Counted from the first letter of the stretch, positions 36,980 through 46,490 are shown. The stretch: DNA of 64,000 nucleotides from Ramlibacter sp. (GCA_030695945.1 JAUYOG010000063.1:1-64000); one strand, 5' to 3'. The notes: generated from the sequence alone by a model not told the origin. Translations and numbers: made by a program.

Positions 36980-37930
36980 ATGCAACGCCGCCAATTCACC
37001 GCCCTCGCCGCCGCCACCCTCACCGCCCCCGCCGTCGTGGCGCAGGAGCGCACGATGAAGATCTGGATCGGCTTTCCGCCCGGCGGCTCGGCCGACACGA
37101 TCGCGCGCGTGCTCGCCGAGAAGATGAAGGCCTCGCTCGGTCAGAACGTCGTCGTGGACAACAAGCCCGGCGCGGCGGGCCGGCTCATCCTCGGTGAACT
37201 CAAGCGCATGGCGCCCGATGGCCAGAACCTGGTCCTCTCGCCCAGCGGGGCGATGGTGATCGCGCCCTGGCTCTACACGCTCCAGTACGACCCGATCAAG
37301 GATTTCACGCCGATCTCGCGCATCGTCACTTTCGATTTCGCGGTGACGGCGGGGCCCGGCGCGCCGGCCGGCGACCTCAAGTCGGTGCTGGCCTGGATGA
37401 AGGCCAACCCCGCCAAGGCCAACTACGCCACCTCCGGCGCGGGCACGGTGCCGCACTTCGCGGGCATGCTCCTGAGCCAAGCAGCGGGCGTGCCGCTGAC
37501 GCACATCGCGTACAAGGGCGGCGCGCCCGCCGCGCAGGACCTGATCGGCGGGCAGGTGCCGCTGATGGTCGATACCGCGTCCGAGACGATCGAGCACCAC
37601 AAGGCCGGCAAGGTGCGCATCCTCGCGGTGACGGGCGAGGCGCGCAACCGCGCGCTGCCGGACGTGCCGACGTTGAAGGAGCAGGGCATCGCCAGCACGG
37701 CCGACGCTTTCTTCGGCCTGTACGGCCCGCCCGGCATGCCGGCCGACCTGGTGGCGCGCATCGACCGCGCGGTGGCCGACGCGCTGAAGGCGCCGGAAAT
37801 CCAGGAGCGCATCTACGGCTTCGGCTTGGTGCCCAACCACGCGCCCGGCCCGCAGCTGGCCGTCACGCAGGCCGAGCACCTCAAGAAGTGGGAGACGCCG
37901 ATCAAGGCGTCGGGCTTCAAGGCAGAGTAA
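36980..37930 (+). CDS. Bug-family tripartite tricarboxylate transporter binding protein
   Basis: 316 residues. N-terminal MQRRQFTALAAATLTAPAVVAQE is an export signal (RR present, possibly Tat). The mature part has IGFPPGGSADTIAR, VVVDNKPGAAGRL, YATSGAGTVPHFAG and LPDVPTLKEQG, all Bug/TctC hallmarks. Burkholderiales carry very many such orphans; no TctA/TctB permease is near. Probably binds a small carboxylate or aromatic acid in the periplasm. Start preceded by AAGAAGGAG. Confidence 0.92.
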   Translation: MQRRQFTALAAATLTAPAVVAQERTMKIWIGFPPGGSADTIARVLAEKMKASLGQNVVVDNKPGAAGRLILGELKRMAPDGQNLVLSPSGAMVIAPWLYTLQYDPIKDFTPISRIVTFDFAVTAGPGAPAGDLKSVLAWMKANPAKANYATSGAGTVPHFAGMLLSQAAGVPLTHIAYKGGAPAAQDLIGGQVPLMVDTASETIEHHKAGKVRILAVTGEARNRALPDVPTLKEQGIASTADAFFGLYGPPGMPADLVARIDRAVADALKAPEIQERIYGFGLVPNHAPGPQLAVTQAEHLKKWETPIKASGFKAE

Positions 37931-37941
37931 AAGGTATGCCG

Positions 37942-37960
37942 CCCCGGATCAAGTCCGGGG
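37942..37960. repeat. dispersed palindromic repeat, copy 6
   Basis: CCCCGGA-TCAAG-TCCGGGG, sharing the TCAAG loop with copies at 2131 and 15082. It lies 11 bases after the stop of the Bug gene and may terminate or stabilise its transcript. Confidence 0.65.
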
Positions 37961-38119
37961 TTCGGCCACTGTCGAGTTGCGCGAACTTGCGGATGCGCAT
38001 GTCGGGGCGCTTGCGCCCGAATCGACTGGAGCGCGCTTGATCTGGCACAAGCCCGGCTCGACTCCAGGCACGAGCCGCGGCCTATATTTTTAGGTATTCG
38101 CCGTTGCCGCCGTGCGCCC

Positions 38120-40021
38120 ATGCCACACCGTCCACCCCTGCGCGAGCCCGACACCCGAGCCCTGCTGGAAGCCGCCCCCGAAGGCGTGTTCGTCGCGGAC
38201 ATGCATGGTCGCTACATCTACGTCAACCAGGCCGGCTGTCGCATGCTCGGCATGGAGACGGGCGAGATCCTGGGCAAGACCATCCTCGAGCTGATCCCCG
38301 AGGGCGACGCGATGCGGCTGGAGGCCTCCAAGCGGGCGATGCTCGAGGGCCGTACCCACGTCGAGGAATGGGTGCTGCGCCACAAGGACGGCCACTGGGT
38401 GCCGGTGGAGGTCAGCGCGAACATCCTGCCCAACGGCCAGTGGCAGGCCTTCGTGCGCGATATCAGCGCGCGCAAACAGCTGGAGCAGCAGGCGCATGCG
38501 AGCGAGCGGACGCTCGCGGGCATCTTCGAACTGCTGCCCGTGGGCGTGTGGATCACGGATCGCGAAGGCATGATCGTGCGCGGCAACGAAGCCGGGCGCA
38601 GGATCTGGGGCGGCGCCCGCCACGTCGGGCCGCAGAACTATGGCGTCTACAAGGGCTGGTGGGCCGACAGTGGCGAGCCGATCGCCGCCGACCGGTGGGC
38701 GCTGGCCAGGGCGCTGGCGAAAGGCGAGACGTCTGTCGGCGAGCTGGTGCGCATCCAGTGCTTCGACGGTACCTTCAAGACCATCATCAACTCCGCGGCG
38801 CCCCTGCACGATGCGCAGGGCCAAATCGCCGGCGCCATCTGCGTCAACGAGGACATCACCGAGCCGTACGAGGCGCAGCACAAGCTCCAGCAGAGCGAGA
38901 CACTGTTCCGCACCGCATTCGAGCTGCTGCCGGTGGGGCTGTATGTCACCGACAGCCAGGGTCACATTACGCACGGCAACCCGGCGGGCCACCGCATCTG
39001 GGAAGGCCTGCGGCACGTGGGCCCGGCGGAATTCGGCGAATACAAGGGCTGGTGGGCCGACACCGGCGAGCCGCTCGCGGCAGGCGATTGGGCCGTCGTC
39101 CGCGCGGTGCAGAGCGGCCAGACGTCGCGCAGCGAGTTGATCCGTATCCAGTGCTTCGACGGCACCTTCAAGACAGTGCTGAACTGGGCCGCGCCGATCC
39201 GCGGCAAGGGCGGGGAGATCACCGGGGCGGTGGCCGTGAACCAGGACGTGACTGCGCTGGTACGTACGCAGGAGCAGCTGCGTGCGGCCGTCCGGGACCG
39301 CGAGCACATCCTGGCCGTGGTGGCGCACGACCTGCGCAACCCGCTGAACAACATCTCGATGCGGGCGGCGCTGCTGGAACAGAAAGCGGCCCGCATGCCC
39401 GACGCGCAGGAGTGCGTCGCGGCGGCCGCTTCCATCGTGGAGACGGTTCAGCGCATGGCCGGGCTGGTGGACGACCTGCTGGCCATCTCGGTCGTCCGGT
39501 CGGGCGGCACCATGCTCAAGCTGGAGCCGGTGCAGGCTGCTGGATTGCTTTCCATGGCAGCCCAGCAGGCGGCCCCGCTGTTCAATGAAGCCGGGTTGCA
39601 GCTGGAGTTGCAGCACGAGAGTGACCTGCCCACGATCCACGTGGACCTGAATCGCATGATGCGGGTGTTCGGCAACCTGCTGGACAACGCCCTCAAGTTC
39701 ACCGAGCCGGGCGGCAGGGTCGTGCTGCGGGCCGAGCCGGCGCCGGGCGCGGTGCTGTTCAGCATCGCCAACAGCGGCCCGGCTGTGCCGGCCGAGGACC
39801 TGGAGCGGCTGTTCCAGCCCTTCTGGCAAGCCGGCCGCGAGGACCGGCGTGGCGCCGGACTGGGCCTGTCGATCTGCCGCTCCATCATCGAGGCGCACGG
39901 CGGTACCGTGTGGACCGAATCGGCACCCGGCATGCGGCTGAAGATCCTGTTCCTGCTCCCGCGGGGCCGCCCGCGGACTCCGGTCACTTCGCCCGCGCAG
40001 GGACAGGCGATGGGACTCTGA
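38120..40021 (+). CDS. PAS-domain sensor histidine kinase
   Basis: 633 residues without membrane spans, hence cytosolic. Three PAS domains: about 10-115 (ALLEAAPEGVFVADMHGRYIYVN), 135-255 and 260-375, then HisKA with phospho-acceptor H403 in VVAHDLRNPLNN, and an HATPase domain (FGNLLDNALKF N-box, AGLGLSICRS G-box). The second and third PAS domains are close duplicates (YKGWWAD and IRIQCFDGTFKT occur in both). No response regulator is nearby. An A+T-rich element (CCTATATTTTTAGG) precedes the gene. A CoA-transferase gene follows after 57 bases. Confidence 0.92.
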   Translation: MPHRPPLREPDTRALLEAAPEGVFVADMHGRYIYVNQAGCRMLGMETGEILGKTILELIPEGDAMRLEASKRAMLEGRTHVEEWVLRHKDGHWVPVEVSANILPNGQWQAFVRDISARKQLEQQAHASERTLAGIFELLPVGVWITDREGMIVRGNEAGRRIWGGARHVGPQNYGVYKGWWADSGEPIAADRWALARALAKGETSVGELVRIQCFDGTFKTIINSAAPLHDAQGQIAGAICVNEDITEPYEAQHKLQQSETLFRTAFELLPVGLYVTDSQGHITHGNPAGHRIWEGLRHVGPAEFGEYKGWWADTGEPLAAGDWAVVRAVQSGQTSRSELIRIQCFDGTFKTVLNWAAPIRGKGGEITGAVAVNQDVTALVRTQEQLRAAVRDREHILAVVAHDLRNPLNNISMRAALLEQKAARMPDAQECVAAAASIVETVQRMAGLVDDLLAISVVRSGGTMLKLEPVQAAGLLSMAAQQAAPLFNEAGLQLELQHESDLPTIHVDLNRMMRVFGNLLDNALKFTEPGGRVVLRAEPAPGAVLFSIANSGPAVPAEDLERLFQPFWQAGREDRRGAGLGLSICRSIIEAHGGTVWTESAPGMRLKILFLLPRGRPRTPVTSPAQGQAMGL

Positions 40022-40078
40022 TCGCCCCCCGGCGTCGGCGGCCCGCTTCCCTCCGGGGCGGAGTGACAGAATCGGCGG

Positions 40079-41260
40079 ATGAACACACTGCCGCTCGCAG
40101 GCATCCGCGTCGTCGAATTCACCCACATGGTCATGGGCCCCACCTGCGGGATGGTGCTCGCGGACCTGGGGGCCGAAGTGATCAAGGTCGAGCCGGTTGC
40201 CGGTGACAGCACGCGCCACCTGCTCGGCTCCGGCGCGGGCTTCTTTCCGCTCTTCAACCGCAACAAGAAAAGCATCGCGCTGGACTTGCGGCAGCCCGAG
40301 GGCATCGAAGCCGCGCTCAAGCTGATCGCCACCGCCGACATCGTCAGCGAGAACTTCAAGCCCGGCACCATGGCCAAGCTCGGGCTGGACTACGCGGCGC
40401 TGAGCAAGCTCGACGAGCGGCTGATCTACGTCAGCCACAAGGGCTTCCTGCCCGGCCCCGACGACCACCGCACCGCGCACGATGAAGTGGTGCAGATGAT
40501 GGGCGGCCTGGCCTACATGACGGGCCGCCCCGGCGACCCGCTGCGGGCGGGCACCAGCGTCAACGACATCATGGGCGGCATGTTCGGCGCGATCGGCGCG
40601 ATGGCCGCGCTGATGCAGCGCGCGCAGACGGGCAAGGGGCAGGAGGTGCAGAGCGCCCTGTTCGAGAACAACGTGTTCCTGGTGGCGCAGCACATGATGC
40701 AGTTCGCGGTCACCGGCAAGCCGGCCGCGCCGATGCCCGGCCGCATCTCCGCGTGGGCGGTGTACGACGTGTTCACGGTGAAGGACGGCGGGCAGATCTT
40801 CCTGGCGGCGGTGAGCGATACGCAGTGGAAGCTGTTCTGCGACGCCTTCGGCTTCGCGGACCTTTACGTCGATCCGCGCCTCAAGACCAACAACGACCGG
40901 GTGAACGCCCGCGAGTGGATGCTGCCGATCCTGCGCTCGCGCCTCGCGGGCCACAGCGCGGCCGAGCTCACCGCGGTCTTCGAGAAGAACGGGCTGCCGT
41001 TCGCGCCCATCACCAAGCCCGAGGAGCTCTTCGACGACGAGCACCTGAAGCGAACCGGCGGCCTCGCGCCGCTGACGCTGCCCGATGGCCGCGCCGCGAC
41101 GGTGCCGCTGTTGCCCTTGATGCTCGGCGGGGAGCGGCCCGGCCTGCGGCTGCAGCCACCGAAGCTGGGAGAGCACACGGTCGAGCTGCTGGCCGAGGTG
41201 GGCTATCGCGCGGACGCGATCGCCTCGCTCCAGGCGCGCGGGATCGTCGCGTCGCAATAG
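40079..41260 (+). CDS. CaiB/BaiF-family CoA-transferase
   Basis: 393 residues. Class III CoA-transferase that moves CoA between acids through an aspartyl-CoA anhydride; the candidate aspartate is in TSVNDIMGGMFG near residue 163. LAGIRVVEFTHMVMGPTCGMVLADLGAEVIKVEP at the N-terminus and GKGQEVQSALFEN are typical. Acyl substrate unknown. It follows the histidine kinase on the same strand and precedes a LysR gene, which may regulate it. Confidence 0.93.
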   Translation: MNTLPLAGIRVVEFTHMVMGPTCGMVLADLGAEVIKVEPVAGDSTRHLLGSGAGFFPLFNRNKKSIALDLRQPEGIEAALKLIATADIVSENFKPGTMAKLGLDYAALSKLDERLIYVSHKGFLPGPDDHRTAHDEVVQMMGGLAYMTGRPGDPLRAGTSVNDIMGGMFGAIGAMAALMQRAQTGKGQEVQSALFENNVFLVAQHMMQFAVTGKPAAPMPGRISAWAVYDVFTVKDGGQIFLAAVSDTQWKLFCDAFGFADLYVDPRLKTNNDRVNAREWMLPILRSRLAGHSAAELTAVFEKNGLPFAPITKPEELFDDEHLKRTGGLAPLTLPDGRAATVPLLPLMLGGERPGLRLQPPKLGEHTVELLAEVGYRADAIASLQARGIVASQ

Positions 41261-41343
41261 CGGCCAAAAGCTCCCCGATTACACACTTGCGTGCGCATAA
41301 TCTGCCGATGTTTGCCCCCGCGCTCCTCACTTCGTGTAGTTCG

Positions 41344-41392
41344 CTGCCCCCCGAGGGGGTGTCAGCCTCCTTGAGGCGGCTCGGCGGAGGCT
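41344..41392. repeat. CCCCCGAGGGGG-type dispersed repeat
   Basis: CTGCCCCCCGAGGGGG followed by CCTCCTTGAGGCGGCTCGGCGGAGG. The reverse complement contains CCCCCTCGGGGGGCAGCG, shared with the repeat at 47931. The GGAGG at 41386-41390, four bases before the LysR ATG, is part of the repeat and appears to act as its ribosome site. Confidence 0.65.
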
Positions 41393-41394
41393 GA

Positions 41395-42312
41395 ATGGAC
41401 AAACTCAAGCAGCTCGAATCCTTCGTTTCGGTGTCCACCCGGGGCAGCCTGACGGCGGCGGCGAAGGCCGAGGGCGTGGCGCCGGCCATCATGGGCCGCC
41501 GGCTCGATGCGCTGGAAGAGCGGCTGGGCGTGAAGCTGCTGGTGCGGACCACGCGCCGCATCACGCTCACGCACGAGGGCAGCGCCTTCCTGGAAGATTG
41601 CCAGCGCCTGCTGGCCGACCTCGCCAATGCCGAGGCGAGCGTGAGCGCCGGCGGCGTGAAGGCCAGCGGCCACCTGCGCATCACGGCGCCGGCCGGTTTC
41701 GGGCGGCGGCACGTCGCGCCACTGGTGCCCAAGTTCCGCGAGCTGCATGCGGACGTGACCATTTCCCTCAACCTCAGCGACCGGGTGGTGGACCTGGCGG
41801 GCGAAGGCTTCGACTGCGCGGTGCGCGTGGGGGACCTGCCCGACTCGTCATTGGTGAGCGTGCGCATGGCCGACAACCGGCGCCTGTGCGTCGCCACGCC
41901 GGATTACCTCAAGCGGCACGGCACGCCGCAGAACCCGAACGAGCTGGTGAAGTTCGACTGCCTCACGCTGTCGAGCGACGCTTCGCAAACCCGCGGCTGG
42001 GCCTTCCGGGTGCCGCGCGCCGAAGGCGACGAGGTCATTCACCTCAAGCCGGGCGGACCGCTCGACTGTTCCGACGGCCAGGTGCTGCACGACTGGTGCC
42101 TGGACGGCCGGGGCATCGCCTGGCGCAGCACCTGGGAGGTGGAAAGCGAGATCGCGACCGGCCGCCTGAAGGAAGTGCTGGCAGAATTCGCGGCGCCGCC
42201 CAACGGCATCTACGCCGTTTTCCCGCAGCGCAAGCACTTGCCCCTGCGGGTGCGGCTGTGGATCGATTTCCTCAAGCACAACTTCAGCCAGCCCGATTTC
42301 TGGAAAGCCTAG
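41395..42312 (+). CDS. LysR-family transcriptional regulator
   Basis: 305 residues. HTH at about 3-60 (LESFVSVSTRGSLTAAAKAEGVAPAIMGRRLDALE) and an effector domain of the CrgA/AaeR-like group (GHLRITAPAGFGRRHVAPLVPKF). It is oriented with, not against, its neighbours: downstream of the CaiB gene and 10 bases upstream of DUF2214. The ATG abuts a dispersed repeat that provides the ribosome site. Confidence 0.9.
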   Translation: MDKLKQLESFVSVSTRGSLTAAAKAEGVAPAIMGRRLDALEERLGVKLLVRTTRRITLTHEGSAFLEDCQRLLADLANAEASVSAGGVKASGHLRITAPAGFGRRHVAPLVPKFRELHADVTISLNLSDRVVDLAGEGFDCAVRVGDLPDSSLVSVRMADNRRLCVATPDYLKRHGTPQNPNELVKFDCLTLSSDASQTRGWAFRVPRAEGDEVIHLKPGGPLDCSDGQVLHDWCLDGRGIAWRSTWEVESEIATGRLKEVLAEFAAPPNGIYAVFPQRKHLPLRVRLWIDFLKHNFSQPDFWKA

Positions 42313-42322
42313 GACCCACCCG

Positions 42323-42781
42323 ATGACCCTCGAAGCCATCCTCGCCTACATCCACATCCTCGCCATCCTCACGATGGTGGTGTTCATCTCCAGCGAGGCC
42401 GCGATTTGCCGCTCCGAATGGATGAACGCCCGCGTGGTCGAGCGGCTGGTGCGGGTGGACATGATCTACGGCATCGCCGCCGTGCTGGTGCTGGCAAGCG
42501 GGCTCGCGCGCACCTACTGGGGCATCAAGGGCGGCGGCTGGTACTGGACCAACTGGCTGCTGCACCTCAAGCTGGGCATGTTCATCGGGGTGGCGCTGAT
42601 GTCGATCAAGCCCACGCTCATGTTCCGGCGCTGGAACCGCGAGCTCAAGGCCACCGGCGCGCTGCCCGGCGACGCGCAGATCACCGACGCGCGCAAGTGG
42701 GTGATGATCCAGGCCCACATCATCGCGATCATCCCGATCGCGGCGGTGTTCCTGGCCCGGGGTTTCGGCAGCAAGGGATAA
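42323..42781 (+). CDS. DUF2214 family membrane protein
   Basis: 152 residues, four membrane segments (about 5-25, 48-70, 80-100, 130-148). ILAYIHILAILTMVVFISSEAAICR and YGIAAVLVLASGLARTYWGIKGG are DUF2214 hallmarks. Function unknown; the family is an inner-membrane protein. Cotranscribed with the LysR gene (10-base gap) and ended by the strong hairpin at 42802. Confidence 0.88.
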   Translation: MTLEAILAYIHILAILTMVVFISSEAAICRSEWMNARVVERLVRVDMIYGIAAVLVLASGLARTYWGIKGGGWYWTNWLLHLKLGMFIGVALMSIKPTLMFRRWNRELKATGALPGDAQITDARKWVMIQAHIIAIIPIAAVFLARGFGSKG

Positions 42782-42801
42782 CGCCTGCGGCGGAGGAGAT
42801 A

Positions 42802-42828
42802 ACAAAGCCCGCCGAAGGCGGGCTTTGT
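42802..42828. terminator. bidirectional intrinsic terminator
   Basis: ACAAAGCCCGCC-GAA-GGCGGGCTTTGT, a perfect 12-bp stem with A/T-flanked ends on both sides. It lies between the convergent DUF2214 and PsiF genes and can serve both. Confidence 0.88.
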
Positions 42829-42861
42829 ACTTGTGGGCCTTGCGGCCGGCTGCGTCGTCGC

Positions 42862-43233
42862 TTACGCCGACAGGCAGCTGCTCATGAACTTCTTGCGCTC
42901 GTCGCCCTTGAGCTTCTTGTCGCCGGCGTCCTTGTTGCAGCTCTTCATCTTGGCCTGCTGCGCCTTCTGGGCGTCGCTCTGGCCCTTCAGGCAGGAGCTC
43001 ATGAACGCCTTGCGCTCGTCGCCCTTGAGGTTCTTTTCCTTGGCGTCCTTGTTGCAATCGCCCATCTTGGACTGCTGCTTGGTCATCGCGGGGGCGGAGG
43101 CGGGAGCCGCGGCCGCTTTGGCCGGCGCGGCGGCTGAACCCGCTTTCATCGGCGCCCCGGCGTGGCTGGCGGCGAGGGCGCTGCCGACCGACATTGCGAG
43201 GCCAAGGGTCATCAGGGCTGCGAACTTCTTCAT
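42862..43233 (-). CDS. PsiF repeat family protein
   Basis: 123 residues. Signal peptide of about 21 residues (ending SALA), an alanine/proline-rich linker, and two PsiF repeats of about 35 residues, each with a C-N-K-D-A start and a GDERK-FMSSCL end, giving four cysteines. PsiF in E. coli is phosphate-starvation inducible; role unknown, periplasmic by signal. It ends near a bidirectional terminator shared with DUF2214. Confidence 0.9.
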   Translation of the reverse strand: MKKFAALMTLGLAMSVGSALAASHAGAPMKAGSAAAPAKAAAAPASAPAMTKQQSKMGDCNKDAKEKNLKGDERKAFMSSCLKGQSDAQKAQQAKMKSCNKDAGDKKLKGDERKKFMSSCLSA

Positions 43234-43350
43234 GCTTTCTCCTGGAGGGTTGGGGGGTCATCCCGCGATGGGGATGCCAGCTTAACGCGGCCGGGGGGTC
43301 AACGGCTGACTTTGGGCGGCCCGCGCGGCCCCGCCCCGTAAAATCGCCCG

Positions 43351-45024
43351 ATGCTCCTCGTCAAACAAGAATTGCTCGGCAGCCTGGCTGCGGAGCTGGA
43401 CAAACTGTCACCCGGCGCGGGCGACAAGGCGGCGTTCGAGTCGCCCAAAGTCGCCGCGCATGGGGACCTGGCTTGCACGGCCGCGATGCAGCTGGCCAAG
43501 CCGCTCAAGATGAACCCGCGCCAGGTGGCCGAAAGCCTGCGCGCCAGCCTGCTGGAGGCGCAGCCGTTCCGCCAGTGGGTCGAGGCCATCGACATCGCCG
43601 GCCCCGGTTTCCTCAACATCAAGCTCAAGGCCCAGGCCAAGCAGCAGGTCGTGAAGGAAGTGCTGGCCGGCGGCGCGGCGTTCGGCAGCCAGCCTGCCCA
43701 CGGACAGCACATGATGGTGGAGTTCGTCTCCGCCAACCCCACCGGCCCGCTGCACCTGGGCCATGCGCGCCAGGCCGCGCTGGGAGACGCGATCTGCAAC
43801 CTGTACCAGACGCAGGGCTGGGACGTGCACCGCGAGTTCTATTACAACGACGCGGGCGTGCAGATCGCCACGCTGGCCACCTGCACGCAGTTGCGCGCCA
43901 GGGGTTTCAAGCCGGGCGATCCGGAATGGCCCGAATCGGCCTACAACGGCGAGTACATCGCCGACATCGCGCAGGACTTCCTCGCCAAAAAGACCGTGCG
44001 CGCCGACGACCGCGAGTTCACCGCCAGCGGCGACGTGGACGACCTGGACGGCATCCGCCTGTTCGCGGTGGCCTACCTGCGCCACGAGCAGGACCTGGAC
44101 CTGAAGGCCTTCGAGGTCAAGTTCGACCACTACTTCCTCGAATCGGGCCTGTACACCAGCGGCAAGGTGGACGCGGTGGTGCAGCGCCTGCGCGAGGCCG
44201 GCAAGACCTACGAGCACGACGGCGCGCTGTGGCTGAAGTCCACCGAGTACGGCGACGACAAGGACCGCGTCATGCGCAAGGGCGACGGCAGCTACACCTA
44301 TTTCGTCCCTGACGTCGCGTACCACATCGACAAGTGGGAGCGCGGCTTCACCAAGGTCGTGAACATCCAGGGCACCGACCACCACGGCACGATCGCGCGG
44401 GTGCGCGCCGGGCTGCAGGCCGCCAACGTCGGCATCCCGCAGGGCTACCCCGATTACGTGCTGCACACCATGGTGCGGGTGATGCGCGGCGGCGAGGAGG
44501 TGAAGATCTCCAAGCGCGCGGGCAGCTACGTCACGCTGCGCGACCTGATCGAGTGGACCAGCAAGGACGCGGTGCGGTTCTTCCTGGCCTCGCGCAAGGC
44601 GGATACGGAATACACGTTCGACATCGACCTGGCGGTGGCGAAGAACAACGACAACCCGGTCTATTACGTGCAGTACGCCCACGCCCGCATCTGCTCGGTG
44701 CTGGCAGCCTGGGGCGGCGACGCCGCGCGGCTGGCGCAGGCCGACCTCGCGCCGCTGCAAAGCCCGCAGGCGCTGGCCCTGATGCTGCAGCTGGCCAAGT
44801 ACCCGGAGATGCTGCGCGACGCCGCCGTGGACTTCGCGCCGCACGACGTCACCTTCTACCTGCGCGAGCTGGCGGCCACCTACCACAGCTACTATGATGC
44901 CGAGCGCATCCTGGTGGAGGACGAGCCGGTGCGCAACGCGCGACTGGCGCTGGTCGCCGCCACGGCGCAGGTATTGCACAATGGCCTGGCGGTGCTGGGG
45001 GTCAGCGCGCCGAGCAAGATGTAA
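43351..45024 (+). CDS. argS: arginyl-tRNA synthetase
   Basis: 557 residues. Class I synthetase that charges tRNA-Arg. N-terminal Arg-S additional domain (residues 1-90), then [22 protein letters not shown] with the HIGH-type [17 protein letters not shown] as the KMSKS equivalent, and the DALR anticodon-binding domain at the end. Length is slightly short of E. coli (577) but complete. The ATG at 43351 follows CCGCCCCGTAAAATCGCC, a TAAAAT that may be a -10 box. Confidence 0.97.
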   Translation: MLLVKQELLGSLAAELDKLSPGAGDKAAFESPKVAAHGDLACTAAMQLAKPLKMNPRQVAESLRASLLEAQPFRQWVEAIDIAGPGFLNIKLKAQAKQQVVKEVLAGGAAFGSQPAHGQHMMVEFVSANPTGPLHLGHARQAALGDAICNLYQTQGWDVHREFYYNDAGVQIATLATCTQLRARGFKPGDPEWPESAYNGEYIADIAQDFLAKKTVRADDREFTASGDVDDLDGIRLFAVAYLRHEQDLDLKAFEVKFDHYFLESGLYTSGKVDAVVQRLREAGKTYEHDGALWLKSTEYGDDKDRVMRKGDGSYTYFVPDVAYHIDKWERGFTKVVNIQGTDHHGTIARVRAGLQAANVGIPQGYPDYVLHTMVRVMRGGEEVKISKRAGSYVTLRDLIEWTSKDAVRFFLASRKADTEYTFDIDLAVAKNNDNPVYYVQYAHARICSVLAAWGGDAARLAQADLAPLQSPQALALMLQLAKYPEMLRDAAVDFAPHDVTFYLRELAATYHSYYDAERILVEDEPVRNARLALVAATAQVLHNGLAVLGVSAPSKM

Positions 45025-45049
45025 GCCCCCGCGGGCAGGAAACAAAGCA

Positions 45050-45667
45050 GTGAAACACAGTCAGGCAGGCTCCGTCATCGTCGGCATCATCATCGGGGTG
45101 GTGCTGGGCCTGGCCGCGGCCCTCGCCGTTGCCGTCTACGTGACCAAGGTGCCGGTCCCCTTCCTCAACCGCGGCCAGAACCGCACGGCCGAACAGGACG
45201 CCGCCGAAGTCCGCAAGAACCGCGACTGGGACCCCAACGCGCCCCTGTACGGCAAGAACCCGGCCAAGCCGCTCGCGCCCGCGCCCGGCGTGATTGCCCC
45301 GGCGCCGGCCGTTGCGACGATTCCCGCGCCTGCCGTGACGCCCGGCGCCAGTGCGCCCAAAGCCGCGGCGCGGTCGGCCGACCCGCTGGGCGACCTGGCC
45401 GCCGCGCGCTCGCCTGCGGTGGGCAGCGATCCGTTCTTCTATTTCGTGCAGGCCGGCGCCTTCCGCACGCCCGAGGACGCCGAGGCCCAGCGCGCCAAGC
45501 TGTCGCTGATGGGCGTCGAGGCCAAGGTGACCGAGCGCGAACAGTCCGGCCGCCAGGTGTTCCGGGTGCGGGTGGGTCCGTTCGACAAGAAGGAAGAGGC
45601 CGATCGCAGCAAGGAAAGGCTGGAGGCCAGCGGTGTCGAGACCGCGCTGGTCCGCGTGCAGCGCTAG
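45050..45667 (+). CDS. SPOR domain protein (FtsN-like)
   Basis: 205 residues from the GTG at 45050, with AGGAAA upstream. Short cytosolic start, one membrane segment (about 8-30), a proline/alanine-rich periplasmic linker, and a C-terminal SPOR domain from about residue 128 (FYFVQAGAFRTPEDAEAQRAKLSLMGVEA), which binds denuded peptidoglycan at division sites. The argS-SPOR-dsbA order is common in Burkholderiales as far as I recall. 25 bases after argS, so probably one transcript. Confidence 0.9.
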   Translation: MKHSQAGSVIVGIIIGVVLGLAAALAVAVYVTKVPVPFLNRGQNRTAEQDAAEVRKNRDWDPNAPLYGKNPAKPLAPAPGVIAPAPAVATIPAPAVTPGASAPKAAARSADPLGDLAAARSPAVGSDPFFYFVQAGAFRTPEDAEAQRAKLSLMGVEAKVTEREQSGRQVFRVRVGPFDKKEEADRSKERLEASGVETALVRVQR

Positions 45668-45745
45668 CCGCAATTCATGGGGCGCCACCGGAACCTTCCG
45701 GCTGAGCCGGCCTCTGACCCCATTGCACCAAGGAGTGAACAAACG

Positions 45746-46399
45746 ATGAATCGACGCGAGTTTTCCACAGGCGCCGCCTGCGTCCTGGCCACGGCCGCCC
45801 TCGGCCTGCCCGGCATGGCCTGGGCGCAGGGCAAGAAGCCCGAGGACGGGGTGGAGTACGTCACGCTGGACAAGCGCGTCAACACCGACGCGCCGCCCGG
45901 CAAGATCGAGGTGATCGAGTTCTTCTGGTACAGCTGCCCGCACTGCAACGCCTTCGAGCCCAGGCTCAATGCCTGGATCCAGCGGTTGCCGGCGGACGTG
46001 GTGGTCAGGCGCGTGCCGGTGGCTTTTCGCGACGACTTCGTGCCCCAGCAGCGGCTGTTCTACGCCCTGGAGGCCATGGGCAAGCTGGAGCCGGTGCACA
46101 ACAAGGTGTTCCAGGCCATCCACAGCGAAAGGGTCCCCCTGCAGCGCGAGGACCAGATCGCCGAATGGGTCGAAAAGCAGGGGCTGGACAAGGCGAAATT
46201 CCGGGAGCTGTACAACTCCTTTTCGGTCTCCACCAAGGCCCGGCGCGCCACGCAGCTGCAGGACCAGTTCAAGGTCTCGGGCGTGCCCGCCCTGGGCATC
46301 GCCGGCCGCTACTACACGGACGGCGACCTGGCTCGCAACATGGAACGCGCACTGCAGGTCACCGATTACCTGATCGCCGAAGCCCGCAAGTCGCGCTGA
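45746..46399 (+). CDS. dsbA: thiol:disulfide interchange protein DsbA
   Basis: 217 residues from the ATG at 45746 with AAGGAG upstream. Signal peptide to about residue 27 (ending AWA). Thioredoxin fold with a helical insert; active site CPHC in WYSCPHCNAFEP and the cis-proline loop VSGVPALGI near residue 180. Oxidises cysteines of exported proteins. RRE near the N-terminus hints at possible Tat use, but hydrophobicity fits Sec. Ends at a strong terminator. Confidence 0.94.
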   Translation: MNRREFSTGAACVLATAALGLPGMAWAQGKKPEDGVEYVTLDKRVNTDAPPGKIEVIEFFWYSCPHCNAFEPRLNAWIQRLPADVVVRRVPVAFRDDFVPQQRLFYALEAMGKLEPVHNKVFQAIHSERVPLQREDQIAEWVEKQGLDKAKFRELYNSFSVSTKARRATQLQDQFKVSGVPALGIAGRYYTDGDLARNMERALQVTDYLIAEARKSR

Positions 46400-46422
46400 G
46401 CATTCTTTTCCCCAGAGCCCTA

Positions 46423-46451
46423 GCAAAAAGCCCGCCCAGCGGGCTTTTTGC
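46423..46451 (+). terminator. intrinsic terminator after dsbA
   Basis: GCAAAAAGCCCGC-CCA-GCGGGCTTTTTGC, a perfect 13-bp stem with five T in the 3' arm. It ends the argS-SPOR-dsbA transcript and separates it from lptA. Confidence 0.9.
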
Positions 46452-46462
46452 GTTTGGCTGGC

Positions 46463-46468
46463 TACAAT
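46463..46468 (+). promoter_or_regulatory. possible -10 box for lptA
   Basis: TACAAT directly after the terminator and 22 bases before the preferred lptA ATG. No good -35 is at 16-18 bases, so the call is tentative. Confidence 0.35.
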
Positions 46469-46490
46469 GCACAGCAAGATTCATGCCTCT

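Noticed and set aside
38090..41257. A 1055-codon open frame on the minus strand, and similar giant frames at 8254-10707 and 18335-20656
   Set aside because: They lie antisense to well-identified genes (histidine kinase and CaiB; kup, gshB; glcB) and show the His/Arg/Ala-rich composition typical of antisense reads in GC-rich DNA.
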